Of a stretch of DNA of 64,000 bases, positions 41,617 to 49,727 are shown piece after piece. Below the pieces are notes generated by a model that saw only the letters and a program-made list of their open reading frames with translations, was not told the origin of the DNA and searched no databases. This DNA comes from Bowmanella denitrificans (GTDB lineage Bacteria > Pseudomonadota > Gammaproteobacteria > Enterobacterales > Alteromonadaceae), in assembly GCF_002887595.1 (NCBI RefSeq), contig NZ_PEBU01000002.1:124001-188000 (forward strand), in the 5' to 3' direction. The translations under genes and the position numbers were made by a program. Every line of letters starts with the position of its first letter. Positions within the stretch are counted from its first letter, which is position 1.

Positions 41617-42447
41617 ATGGCTAACAGACAGATTATCCAGACCCTAAGCGGCATTCGCACCCAGGATGGTGCTGGTGTGGCGCTGACAAGACTGATAGGA
41701 CAACCCGCTTTGCCGCGCCTGGATCCTTTTTTAATGTTGGATGAGTTTGGCTCTGATCAGCCAAGTGACTATCTGGCCGGATTCCCGCCACACCCTCATC
41801 GGGGATTCCAAACTGTTACTTATATGCTGGCGGGTAAAATGGGTCACGCCGACTCTGTGGGGAATAAAGGCGTTATCGAGACTGGCGGCTTGCAGTGGAT
41901 GAATGCCGGAAAAGGAATCATTCATGAAGAAATGCCACAGCAGACCCAAGGGGTAATGCGAGGCTTTCAATTATGGGTGAATTTGCCGGCCAGTGAGAAG
42001 ATGTCGGCGCCGGGTTATCAGGATATTGCCTCTGATAAGGTTACCGAAGTTTCGCCACAACCGGGCATACTTATCCGGGTGTTGGCCGGAGAGCTGTTTG
42101 GCGCAACGGGTCCTGTCAGTACGCAGGCTGTTAAACCGCTGTTTGTGGATGTTCAGACACAGCAGGGCGGTGAAATAGACATTCCATTGCCTCAGTATCA
42201 CAACGCCTTTATTTATCCCTATGAAGGGCAATTAAGCGTTGGCGACAAGCTGCTGAAAAAAGGGCAACTAGCCGTATTGGGGCATGGGGAGAATCTTGGA
42301 CTTAAGTTGGCAACTGATACCAGATTTATTCTGGTGGCAGGCGAGCCTATCGGCGAACCTGTGGTGCAATATGGGCCTTTTGTTATGAACACAGAGGCCG
42401 AAATCAAACAGGCTATCAGTGATTATCAACAAGGACGGCTGGCTTAG
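41617..42447 (+). CDS. Pirin family protein
   Basis: 276 residues, bicupin. Metal ligands are in the N-terminal cupin: HPHRGFQTVTY (two His), then GLQWMNAGKGIIHEEMP (His and Glu). Such proteins include quercetin 2,3-dioxygenases and redox or regulatory pirins; the specific activity cannot be assigned. ATG 41617 is preceded by CAGGAGC; upstream in-frame ATGs at 41554 and 41563 lack a site. The stop codon sits in the loop of a hairpin terminator. Confidence 0.9.
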   Translation: MANRQIIQTLSGIRTQDGAGVALTRLIGQPALPRLDPFLMLDEFGSDQPSDYLAGFPPHPHRGFQTVTYMLAGKMGHADSVGNKGVIETGGLQWMNAGKGIIHEEMPQQTQGVMRGFQLWVNLPASEKMSAPGYQDIASDKVTEVSPQPGILIRVLAGELFGATGPVSTQAVKPLFVDVQTQQGGEIDIPLPQYHNAFIYPYEGQLSVGDKLLKKGQLAVLGHGENLGLKLATDTRFILVAGEPIGEPVVQYGPFVMNTEAEIKQAISDYQQGRLA

Positions 42448-42459
42448 AGCCAGCCTCTT
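42437..42459. terminator. Bidirectional hairpin enclosing the pirin stop codon
   Basis: GGCTGGC TTAGA GCCAGCC, with the TAG stop of the pirin gene starting in the loop, followed by TCTTC. It lies between convergent genes. Confidence 0.65.
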
Positions 42460-42467
42460 CAATTGAC

Positions 42468-42761
42468 TTACTGCTTTGATTCTTCAGGCTTTCTTGGCTC
42501 GCCAATGGCGCGCTCGTCACCTTTACAGATAGTGTCATACTGATCGCGATAGTAGCGTAATTCCAGACAGGCTTCCTCATACCGTTTTTTCGCTGTCAGC
42601 GCCTGCTGAGGATGTTCCTTATCCATCATAACCTTGCGCCACTCTGCGCACTGCTGTTCCTGTTGCTTCACTTCAAGAATTCGCTCGCAAGGATTGTCAG
42701 TGCTGGTACAACCTATTGCCAGACTGGCCAACAATGCGGGGATCAGTGTGTGCTTTTTCAT
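42468..42761 (-). CDS. Small predicted lipoprotein (97 aa)
   Basis: 97 residues: signal peptide MKKHTLIPALLASLAIGC with Cys18 as the lipidation site, then a mature domain with four more cysteines (NPCERI, QQCAEW, EACLEL, DTICKG) and an Asp/Glu/Lys-rich helical body. The cysteines could form two disulfides. I do not recognise a family. Its ATG overlaps the stop of the REC-TPR regulator (ATGA), so it is made from the same message, which hints at a functional link. Confidence 0.75.
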   Translation of the reverse strand: MKKHTLIPALLASLAIGCTSTDNPCERILEVKQQEQQCAEWRKVMMDKEHPQQALTAKKRYEEACLELRYYRDQYDTICKGDERAIGEPRKPEESKQ

Positions 42762-44410
42762 CTGTGCTCCAGATAGCTTTTAACGTTTTCTTTTATACTG
42801 TCAAACTTGCTTTGATGACTTTCCGGCAAACGCATACCATCTACCATTCTGTAGGTTTGTCGGCATTTCATCAGCAGTTGCTGGTCGGGCTTGGTCATTT
42901 TTTCCATCAATTTAAGCAAGCATTGCAGCAAGTTCAGTGCCACCCCGGTGTTCATGGGGGCCAGTTCCTGCGCCTGCAGAAATGACTGGTAGGCGGCCTC
43001 GTATTGACCTTCCGCATATTGCGAAATACCTGCTCTGTTGTGCTTATTGTAGTTCTCTCTGACCTCAGTTTGTCTGCGTTCAATATTACCAATTAAATAT
43101 TGCAGATTGGGATCCACCGGCAGGTTGCTGCTTTTCAGTTCACTGAGCAGACGATTCGCGTCTTCAAATTCCCCCAGATCGGTCATCAGTGTCAGGGAAT
43201 CCGGTGCCAGCGCCATGGGATATTCCTCAAAGCGGCTGCGCAGTTCAAACTGGGTGGCATTTAAGGTGCGTTTGGCTTCCAGCAGCTTGCCGTCAATCAG
43301 GTTTATTCTGGCCCCAACCAGATCTTCAAATATATTGTAGTCAAAGCTTTCTCTGGTGCGGCTTAACAATTCATCGTTGCGGTTACGTTGCAACACCAGC
43401 ATGGCTTCTTGATGGTAACGGTTGCGCAGTTTCTTATCTTCGGCTTGTTCCGCAGCGTCCAATATACTGCGTACATAGTTGCACAGGTGGGTGACACTGC
43501 GATGAACCGACTTTTTGCTTTGCTCTAAGATGGCTTGGCAGCAGTTTTTGGCTAACTCAAAGTCGCCGGCCAATCTGGCGATCTCGCAGCCCAGGAACTG
43601 TCGGGTGAGAGAAAATGGGGCAATATTCAGGGCTGCTTGTATGGTTTTTAGTGCGTCATCCAACTCGTTTCGCTTAACCCGGCACTGGGCCATGATATCC
43701 AGGCCTTCCACGGCATAGAGTTTCTGTGCTGCGACCCGGCTGGCAAGCAGCATGGCATCAGGAATATTACCAAGGTATAAATGTGTGCGTGCCAGGGCAA
43801 TGTTTACCCAGGGCAGGGGCTTTGCGTCACTGATAGAGTTGAGTAGTTGCAGGGCTTCTTCATTGCGGTTCTCCCGCCACAGTAAATCCAGCAGGATGGA
43901 CAGACAGTATTTGCTATATCTGTTACCGGAACGGATGAGTTTGCGGCATTCCTCAATGGCAGCCACATTTTCACCGTCCATCACTTTCTGATAAACGTCT
44001 TTGAGCGTGTGCCGTTTGTGGTAGGCACGGGACAATCTGCTATGTAACTGCGATTGTGAAAACGGCTTGATAATGTAACCGTCAGGTTGTTTTTCAATGC
44101 TGCCCAATACCATTGGCCGGTCACTGTCGGCACTGACCATCATATAGATGGTGGTGGACTTAATCAGCTTGCGTACCCGCAGCTCTTCGAGCAACTGATA
44201 GCCGTTTTTTTTGTCACTGCCAAGATGCAGATCGGAAATAATAATATCGAACTTCTCCTGGCGGCAGGCCGCCACGGCAGACTCACCGTTTTGCACCACG
44301 ACAACAGAAGTGGCACCCAGGTTGTTCATTATGCCGCGCAACAGGATTAGAAAGGGTCGTTGATCATCAACGACTAATACGCGTTTATTATGGTAGGACA
44401 GGGTCGCCAT
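42758..44410 (-). CDS. Response regulator with TPR output region (REC-TPR, copy 2)
   Basis: About 550 residues. Receiver domain: VLVVDDQ, phospho-acceptor Asp in IIISDLHLGSDKKNG, MVSAD, and IIKPFSQ. The remaining 430 residues are tetratricopeptide-like helices, including LPWVNIALARTHLYLGN and, near the end, GISQYAEGQYEAAYQSF followed by the NLLQC motif. It is the paralogue of the protein at 17986-19641 in layout and length. No DNA-binding or enzymatic output is visible. ATG 44410 (AGG upstream) is preferred over ATG 44431. It is followed by an overlapping lipoprotein gene. No cognate kinase is adjacent. Confidence 0.82.
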   Translation of the reverse strand: MATLSYHNKRVLVVDDQRPFLILLRGIMNNLGATSVVVVQNGESAVAACRQEKFDIIISDLHLGSDKKNGYQLLEELRVRKLIKSTTIYMMVSADSDRPMVLGSIEKQPDGYIIKPFSQSQLHSRLSRAYHKRHTLKDVYQKVMDGENVAAIEECRKLIRSGNRYSKYCLSILLDLLWRENRNEEALQLLNSISDAKPLPWVNIALARTHLYLGNIPDAMLLASRVAAQKLYAVEGLDIMAQCRVKRNELDDALKTIQAALNIAPFSLTRQFLGCEIARLAGDFELAKNCCQAILEQSKKSVHRSVTHLCNYVRSILDAAEQAEDKKLRNRYHQEAMLVLQRNRNDELLSRTRESFDYNIFEDLVGARINLIDGKLLEAKRTLNATQFELRSRFEEYPMALAPDSLTLMTDLGEFEDANRLLSELKSSNLPVDPNLQYLIGNIERRQTEVRENYNKHNRAGISQYAEGQYEAAYQSFLQAQELAPMNTGVALNLLQCLLKLMEKMTKPDQQLLMKCRQTYRMVDGMRLPESHQSKFDSIKENVKSYLEHR

Positions 44411-44538
44411 CTTAGCCTGAGTTTCGTACATCCAATAGTTACTGCTCCAGCCATCTTCTTTGAATCACCGCCACAAAGCAAACTAAAGTTATGTGCTGCG
44501 TAAACGATAACCAAGTGTAGCTGGAAGGTGGGGAGAGT

Positions 44539-45003
44539 ATGCGCAATATCGTCAACGATTTGGAGTTCAGTGGTAAGCTAAGCCAGGCCGCCCGGCCGGG
44601 CCAGGGCCAGACCTTCAGTCTGCTGCTGAGTATGCTGCAACAAAATCTGCTTGAACGCCTGCAGATTGCCAGCGAGCCGTCTGTGGTGGCGTTGCCTGAG
44701 GCCCCCGAAACCCTGACGGGGGCCCCCGCCTTTCCCCTTAAAGCAGATATCGAACATTGGCGACAGGCCGAGATTCAGGCGGCCTATTTTCAGCAACAAC
44801 TGACTGATTCCGCGCGCCTTTGGCAATGTCTGCATCCAGGTCCTTTGTCATTGCACAATGATCCTGGCTATATCGACCCGGTTGTGATTGAAAATTGCGA
44901 CTGGCATACCCGTCAGCGCCTCAGCGGGAAGCAACAAACCGATCTGGAGCCGGACGAAACCGCCTTGTTGGATATTCTTGATTCGCTTCATCAAGCCGCC
45001 TGA
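44539..45003 (+). CDS. Conserved hypothetical protein, possibly VC2046/SO_2500 family
   Basis: 154 residues, soluble, no signal. The N-terminal LEFSGKLSQAARPGQGQTFSLLLSML pattern and the later VIENCDWHTRQRLSG segment remind me of the gammaproteobacterial VC2046/SO_2500 family of unknown function, a recall match that needs a search. A very strong ribosome binding site (GGTGGGGAGAGT) precedes the ATG. Divergent from the REC-TPR gene and 95 bases before the AraC-type regulator. Confidence 0.6.
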   Translation: MRNIVNDLEFSGKLSQAARPGQGQTFSLLLSMLQQNLLERLQIASEPSVVALPEAPETLTGAPAFPLKADIEHWRQAEIQAAYFQQQLTDSARLWQCLHPGPLSLHNDPGYIDPVVIENCDWHTRQRLSGKQQTDLEPDETALLDILDSLHQAA

Positions 45004-45098
45004 AATCTCATATTTTATGGCCGAATTTGCACTTTTGCGTCCTTTCGGTCAGTGTTGGGCATTGTTATAGTTGCTTAAAACCTCAGGTGGAGCAGCCA

Positions 45099-46061
45099 AT
45101 GAAGCAAGTGGGTATTTTTATTTATGAGCAGGTGCAAGCCGTTGATTTAGCCGGTGCTTTAGATACCTTTGGGCAGGCTAATGAGGAGCTGAAAAAGCTG
45201 GGGCGCCCGACGTTTTATCAAATACATCTGCTGGGTTTGAATACGCAACCGGTCAGGGCCGAAAACGGGCTGAAACTGATGGCAGACGTCGCACTGAATG
45301 ATTGTCCTGCACTGGATTATCTGGTGCTGCCCGGTGGCAGCGGTAACCAGCAACTACAGCAGAATTCTGTGTTTTTGGACTGGTTGCGCAGCCAGGATAG
45401 TCAGCTTGAAAAACTAATCAGTATTTGCACTGGGGCATTCTTACTGGCTGCCAGTGGTCTGGTGAATGGCAAAACCTTGTCTACTCACTGGCGCTTTGCT
45501 CAGCAATTGCAGGACGCCTTTCCTGCCGTGCAGGTTAATGCTGAGGCCTTGTATCACAAGGAGGATAAATACTATTCCTCTGGCGGTATGACGGCGGGTA
45601 TTGATTTGTGCTTGACGATATTGGAAGAAGATCTGGGGCTGCATCTGGCCCAAACCGTGGCCCAGGAGCTGGTCATGTACCTGCGCCGCAGTGGCAATCA
45701 AACCCAGTATTCACGACCACTGACGGTGCAGGCCAGCGAAGAAACCCGTTTTATTCAGCTACAACAATGGGTGCTCGACAACTTACACCGTCCCATCGGC
45801 CTGGCACAAATGGCAGATAAGGCCTGTCTGAGTGAGCGGCATTTCAGGCGCATTTTTACTCAGCGATTTGGCCTTTCCCCCAGCCGTTACCTTGAGCAGT
45901 TGCGTCTGGATCGGGCGCGCAGTCTGTTACTGTGTGACGGTTATAATCTGGAGCGGGTGTGTCAGGAATGCGGATTTAGCGGTGCCAATAGCTTTGGTCG
46001 TTTGTTCAAGTTACGCTTTGGTTTTACGCCTATGGATTACCGGACACATTTTGGTGGCTAG
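45099..46061 (+). CDS. GlxA-type transcriptional regulator (DJ-1/PfpI plus AraC HTH)
   Basis: 320 residues. N-terminal DJ-1/PfpI-like domain (about 1-185) with LVLPGGSGN and CTGAFLLAASGLVNGKTLSTHW (the Cys of the nucleophile elbow retained); C-terminal AraC/XylS double helix-turn-helix (about 215-318) with LAQMADKACLSERHFRRIF, FGLSPSRYLEQLRLDRAR and VCQECGFSGANSFGRLFKLRFGFTP. Members regulate diverse catabolic genes; ligand unknown. ATG 45099 follows AGGTGGAG. It overlaps the next gene by eight bases. Confidence 0.92.
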   Translation: MKQVGIFIYEQVQAVDLAGALDTFGQANEELKKLGRPTFYQIHLLGLNTQPVRAENGLKLMADVALNDCPALDYLVLPGGSGNQQLQQNSVFLDWLRSQDSQLEKLISICTGAFLLAASGLVNGKTLSTHWRFAQQLQDAFPAVQVNAEALYHKEDKYYSSGGMTAGIDLCLTILEEDLGLHLAQTVAQELVMYLRRSGNQTQYSRPLTVQASEETRFIQLQQWVLDNLHRPIGLAQMADKACLSERHFRRIFTQRFGLSPSRYLEQLRLDRARSLLLCDGYNLERVCQECGFSGANSFGRLFKLRFGFTPMDYRTHFGG

Positions 46062-46452
46062 TCGGCAGATCATCGTATTTGATGGGGTATGCAATCTGTG
46101 TCATGGCGCAGTGAATTTTATCATCGCCAGAGATCCTAAGGCTGTGTTTCAATTTGCCGCCATACAAGGGGAAACGGGGCAGCGTTTGTTGAACGAATTT
46201 GCTCAAAACGCGCTTGCGCCAGACAGTTTTTTACTCGTTCAGGACCATCATTGTCTGACCATGAGTGATGCAGCATTAACTATTGCTGCACAGTTACAGG
46301 GCTGGTCACGTTGTTTAGTGTTGCTTCGTATGCTGCCACAAGGGATAAGGGACTGGCTTTATCGCTGGGTGGCACAGCATCGCTATACTTTATTTGGACG
46401 ACAACAATGTTGGCTGCCAGATGAGGACCTTTCCCATCGGTTTCTGCCTTAG
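46054..46452 (+). CDS. DCC family thiol-disulfide oxidoreductase-like protein (DUF393)
   Basis: About 132 residues. IIVFDGVCNLCHGAVNFI contains the CxxC and the DGxCxLC signature of the DCC (DUF393, YuxK) family, thioredoxin-like proteins of uncertain function. LRMLPQGIRDWLYRWVAQHRYTLFG is the family's C-terminal pattern. I set the start at GTG 46054, overlapping the stop of the regulator gene; TTG 46051 is also possible. The overlap points to co-expression. Confidence 0.85.
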   Translation: MASRQIIVFDGVCNLCHGAVNFIIARDPKAVFQFAAIQGETGQRLLNEFAQNALAPDSFLLVQDHHCLTMSDAALTIAAQLQGWSRCLVLLRMLPQGIRDWLYRWVAQHRYTLFGRQQCWLPDEDLSHRFLP

Positions 46453-46465
46453 TTTGGGGATGAAC

Positions 46466-46891
46466 ATGCATATAAAACGGCTGACTTTGCTGGCGACAAT
46501 GTTACTCTGCGGCTTGGTGCAAGGGCAGGAAAGTACCACAACAGTCGAAAAGTTTATTGGCGCATTTAACCGCCATGATGTGGACGCCATGCTGGCACTG
46601 TCTGCGCCTGACATACATTGGATGGGTATTTCCAGGCAACAGCTTGCAATTGAAACTTCAACTCAGGCATCACTTCGCGATGCTATGGTGAGTTACTTTG
46701 AGAGTATGCCCAGCGCCCGTTCCAGGATCCGTTCAATACACAGCAGTGGTGAATTTGTCTACACCCTTGAACAAGCCGTTTGGCAATCCAATGGTGTTGA
46801 GAAGAGTCAATGCAGTGTTGCTGTATATGAGTTAAGGGAGCAGAAGATTGTGCATGTCTGGTATTTCCCTGCGCATCGCTGCACCGGATAA
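46466..46891 (+). CDS. Exported SnoaL/NTF2-like protein
   Basis: 141 residues. Signal peptide (MHIKRLTLLATMLLCGLVQGQ) and one NTF2-like cone domain: VEKFIGAFNRHDVDAMLALSAPDIHWMG, then beta strands ending KIVHVWYFPAHR. The fold often binds small ligands or acts as an accessory domain; no catalytic residues can be assigned. ATG 46466 is chosen because GGGGA lies just before; ATG 46460 is nearby. It stands 14 bases after the DCC gene and 167 before the S41-beta-lactamase fusion. Confidence 0.75.
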   Translation: MHIKRLTLLATMLLCGLVQGQESTTTVEKFIGAFNRHDVDAMLALSAPDIHWMGISRQQLAIETSTQASLRDAMVSYFESMPSARSRIRSIHSSGEFVYTLEQAVWQSNGVEKSQCSVAVYELREQKIVHVWYFPAHRCTG

Positions 46892-47058
46892 TCTACTATG
46901 CTGGCGGTTACCAGCATAACCGATGTTTTTTGCCATCCCACTTCATTTAGTGCCCCACAAGTTTCGACATTCACATACAACTTTGCCACAAGCCTGATCG
47001 GAATTCAGGCTGTCCGCTTGGCATGCTGTTGGCCACATCACCAACAAAAGGATTGAGT

Positions 47059-49614
47059 ATGTTACGACTATTTTGTTTATCTGCTATTGCATTGGGGTTA
47101 GCCGGCTGCGGTTCAGACAATAAGAAACCCGTTAGGCCGGTTGAACCGACTGTATATCAGCAGGCACAAGGGGCATGGGTACAAAAAGGGTATGGCCGCT
47201 ATTTGCAGGCGGACAGCCAGGGACTGCGCATTTTTGAGGCCAATCAGGTCGGCTGCCTGCCATTGATGAACGTACCAATGGCGCAAGCTGATAACACTTT
47301 TGGTGACTTCTCGTTGCCCGGCGCCAATCGATTGGAGTTTGATCTCATTGAGTATGGCCCTTATTACCGCTTTTTGTTTGAACGGGTCGATTCATTGCCT
47401 TCGGTATGTGCGGATGGCACCGACGAAAGCCAGGACCCGGTAGCGAACTTCGAATACTTCTGGCATAAGTTTAACGAACTGTATGCTTTTTTTGCTTTGC
47501 GTGAAGTGGACTGGCAAGCCATCTATGACAGGTATCGCCCGCTTGTTAATGCGTCCACTACGGATGAGCAACTGTTCGATATCTTTACCCAGATGGTTGA
47601 GCCCCTGAAAGACGGCCATGTGGTGCTGTCTGCACAAACCCTGGACAAGGAATATGCGCCTACCAGTAAAACAGGCCAATTGTTTAAACAAATTGGGCAG
47701 GCGCAGGTTAGTGCCTTTATGGATGACCCCAGTATTAGCAAAGCGCAATTGGACGCGTTGCAGGAACTCTACATTAACGAATACATACAGCGCATTCGTA
47801 GCTATATCGTCGCCGATAGTGGTGGTGAGCTGGGCGACTCTGGTATGCCTGGCATGATTTGGGGTAAAACCGCACAAAATGTCGCCATACTGGTGGTGAC
47901 CCGCATGTACGGGTTTAGTGGTAAAGGTGCCCCGGAAGACTTGGCGGTACTGGACGAAATCATGCCTGAAATCATGGCAGATTTGGCTGACACTAAGGGC
48001 ATGATTGTCGATATTCGCCTGAATGACGGCGGATTTGATCCGCTGGGACTAAAGATTGCCTCTTACCTGACCAATGAACGGCGACTCGCCTTTACCAAAC
48101 AGGCCAGAAACAAGCATGGAAACTCGCCAGTCGGTGAGTTCTTTATCGAGCCGGATGGCGACATATTCTACAATAAACCGGTTTATCTGCTTGTCAGTGA
48201 AGATACTGTCAGCGCTGGCGAAACCTTCACCCTGGCCATGTCGGCTCTGCCTCAGGTGACCTTAGTCGGGCAATCAACCTGGGGCGGGTTGTCAGACAAA
48301 TTACCCGGAAGTTTACCTAATGGCTGGGACGCTGAGCTTTCTCATGAATTTTACTGGGATCACCTTGGCCGCCATTTTGAAAAGAGCGGTATCCCGCCCG
48401 ATGTGTATCTGCCAACTTACAGTCTTTCCGGTGCGCAGTTTGGCCGCTTCAGTAGTTACGATTATGTACTGACACAACTGGGTGGAAAACTGGCACCAGC
48501 GAGCAGTGAAAGCGAGTTGGATAACAATATTGAGACCATACTGGCCGACGTTAACCTGGTGGGCGCCAGTATTGCGGCAATCAAACAGGGGCAAATTGTC
48601 TGGCAGGGTAACTATGGTCAGGCTGATGACAGCGGCCGGCCTGTGACACTGGATACGCCATTCAAGCTGGCTTCAGTGAGTAAGACCTTTCTCGGGACAG
48701 CACTGGCTCATGCTCAGCACGAGCTGGAACTGGACCTATCTGCACCGGTGCAAAACTGGTTGGATTTTCCATTGCAAGGCATATCACAACAGGCCAGTTT
48801 CGCGCATCTGGCCAGCCACACTTCCGGTATAACGGATGCTTCCTATCTGTGTGCTTACTACGCGCTGGATGACAGTCGCTCTTTATACAACGAGCTTTAT
48901 GCCAGCGACAGCTGTCCGGACCCGGTAGAAACCGATTTGGGAAGATTTTTAAAAAGCTACCTTGTTCCCGGAGGAGTGTTGTATCAGCAGGATAACTATC
49001 TGCAACACCCGACTTTTGAGCCTGGCATGTTCAGTGAGTACAGTAACCTGGCAACCGGATTGGCTTCCTATGCCTTTGGACACTTTTTACACCAACAGGG
49101 CTATGTGGACTATTTTGATTATACTCAGCAGCGTTTGTTCACGCCGTTAGGCATGCATAATACCAGTTGGGATCCGGCTTTGCCTGATCAGGCGACGCTT
49201 TATGGTGATCTGGATGGCGACGGTGTGAATGAGCCTATTCCACAATATAGCGGTGTGACCAGTGCCGATGGCGAGTTGCGCTCATCTGCACGGGATCTTA
49301 GTCGTTATCTCGATGCTATGATGCATCAGGGCAAATTGGGGGAGCAGCAAGTACTGAATGCCAATGCCGTGAAATCAGCACTAACAGATAACCCGGCCTT
49401 GTTTGGGCAACACGGCTTATTCTGGGAAGTGGACGGCAGCTACATTCGTCATAGTGGCGGCGACCCTGGGGTATCAACGGAAATCATCGGTGATTTACAA
49501 AACGATATTGCCCTGGTGATTTTAACCACTGGCGGTGATCTTGAAGGTGATGCCTCTGCCCAGGCGTTAGTGACCATTGAACAAGCCGTATGGCAGTATT
49601 TGTTGGGTTTGTGA
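47059..49614 (+). CDS. Lipoprotein fusing an S41 peptidase with a beta-lactamase-like serine hydrolase
   Basis: 851 residues. Lipobox LAGC (Cys17). Residues about 37-115 form the N-terminal GAW-type domain shared with the two S41 lipoproteins at 1171 and 7407. The helical cap has EYFWHKFNELYAFF and His187 (KDGHVVL); the S41 core has IVDIRLNDGGF and DTVSAGE with nucleophile Ser385. From about 485 a class C beta-lactamase/DD-peptidase-like domain begins: SVSK (Ser539, Lys542), YSN (661-663) and HSG (798-800), the three expected active-site elements. A DLDGDGVNE calcium-loop-like insertion sits at about 717-725. Two hydrolase sites on one envelope lipoprotein suggest joint action on peptide or cell-wall substrates; this is inference. 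ATG 47059 with AAAGGA upstream. Confidence 0.85.
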   Translation: MLRLFCLSAIALGLAGCGSDNKKPVRPVEPTVYQQAQGAWVQKGYGRYLQADSQGLRIFEANQVGCLPLMNVPMAQADNTFGDFSLPGANRLEFDLIEYGPYYRFLFERVDSLPSVCADGTDESQDPVANFEYFWHKFNELYAFFALREVDWQAIYDRYRPLVNASTTDEQLFDIFTQMVEPLKDGHVVLSAQTLDKEYAPTSKTGQLFKQIGQAQVSAFMDDPSISKAQLDALQELYINEYIQRIRSYIVADSGGELGDSGMPGMIWGKTAQNVAILVVTRMYGFSGKGAPEDLAVLDEIMPEIMADLADTKGMIVDIRLNDGGFDPLGLKIASYLTNERRLAFTKQARNKHGNSPVGEFFIEPDGDIFYNKPVYLLVSEDTVSAGETFTLAMSALPQVTLVGQSTWGGLSDKLPGSLPNGWDAELSHEFYWDHLGRHFEKSGIPPDVYLPTYSLSGAQFGRFSSYDYVLTQLGGKLAPASSESELDNNIETILADVNLVGASIAAIKQGQIVWQGNYGQADDSGRPVTLDTPFKLASVSKTFLGTALAHAQHELELDLSAPVQNWLDFPLQGISQQASFAHLASHTSGITDASYLCAYYALDDSRSLYNELYASDSCPDPVETDLGRFLKSYLVPGGVLYQQDNYLQHPTFEPGMFSEYSNLATGLASYAFGHFLHQQGYVDYFDYTQQRLFTPLGMHNTSWDPALPDQATLYGDLDGDGVNEPIPQYSGVTSADGELRSSARDLSRYLDAMMHQGKLGEQQVLNANAVKSALTDNPALFGQHGLFWEVDGSYIRHSGGDPGVSTEIIGDLQNDIALVILTTGGDLEGDASAQALVTIEQAVWQYLLGL

Positions 49615-49631
49615 AGCCGCAAGAGCATACA

Positions 49632-49660
49632 AAGGGAGTCGCGTTTATTCGCGCTCCCTT
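49632..49660. terminator. Hairpin after the S41-beta-lactamase fusion gene
   Basis: AAGGGAG.CGCG pairs with CGCG.CTCCCTT with one bulged base and a TTTATT loop. No long T run; sits between convergent genes and probably stops both transcripts. Confidence 0.55.
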
Positions 49661-49694
49661 ACAATAATCACCAGCACACCGTTATGTTAGCAAA

Positions 49695-49721
49695 CACAGT
49701 AGGTCGAACTTCAGTTCGACA
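49695..49721. repeat. REP-like palindromic element
   Basis: GTCGAACT TC AGTTCGAC (8-base arms, 2-base loop) preceded by CACAGTAG. The same frame occurs at 60272-60298 with different arm bases that still pair. Extragenic, between convergent genes. Confidence 0.6.
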
Positions 49722-49727
49722 AAACGG

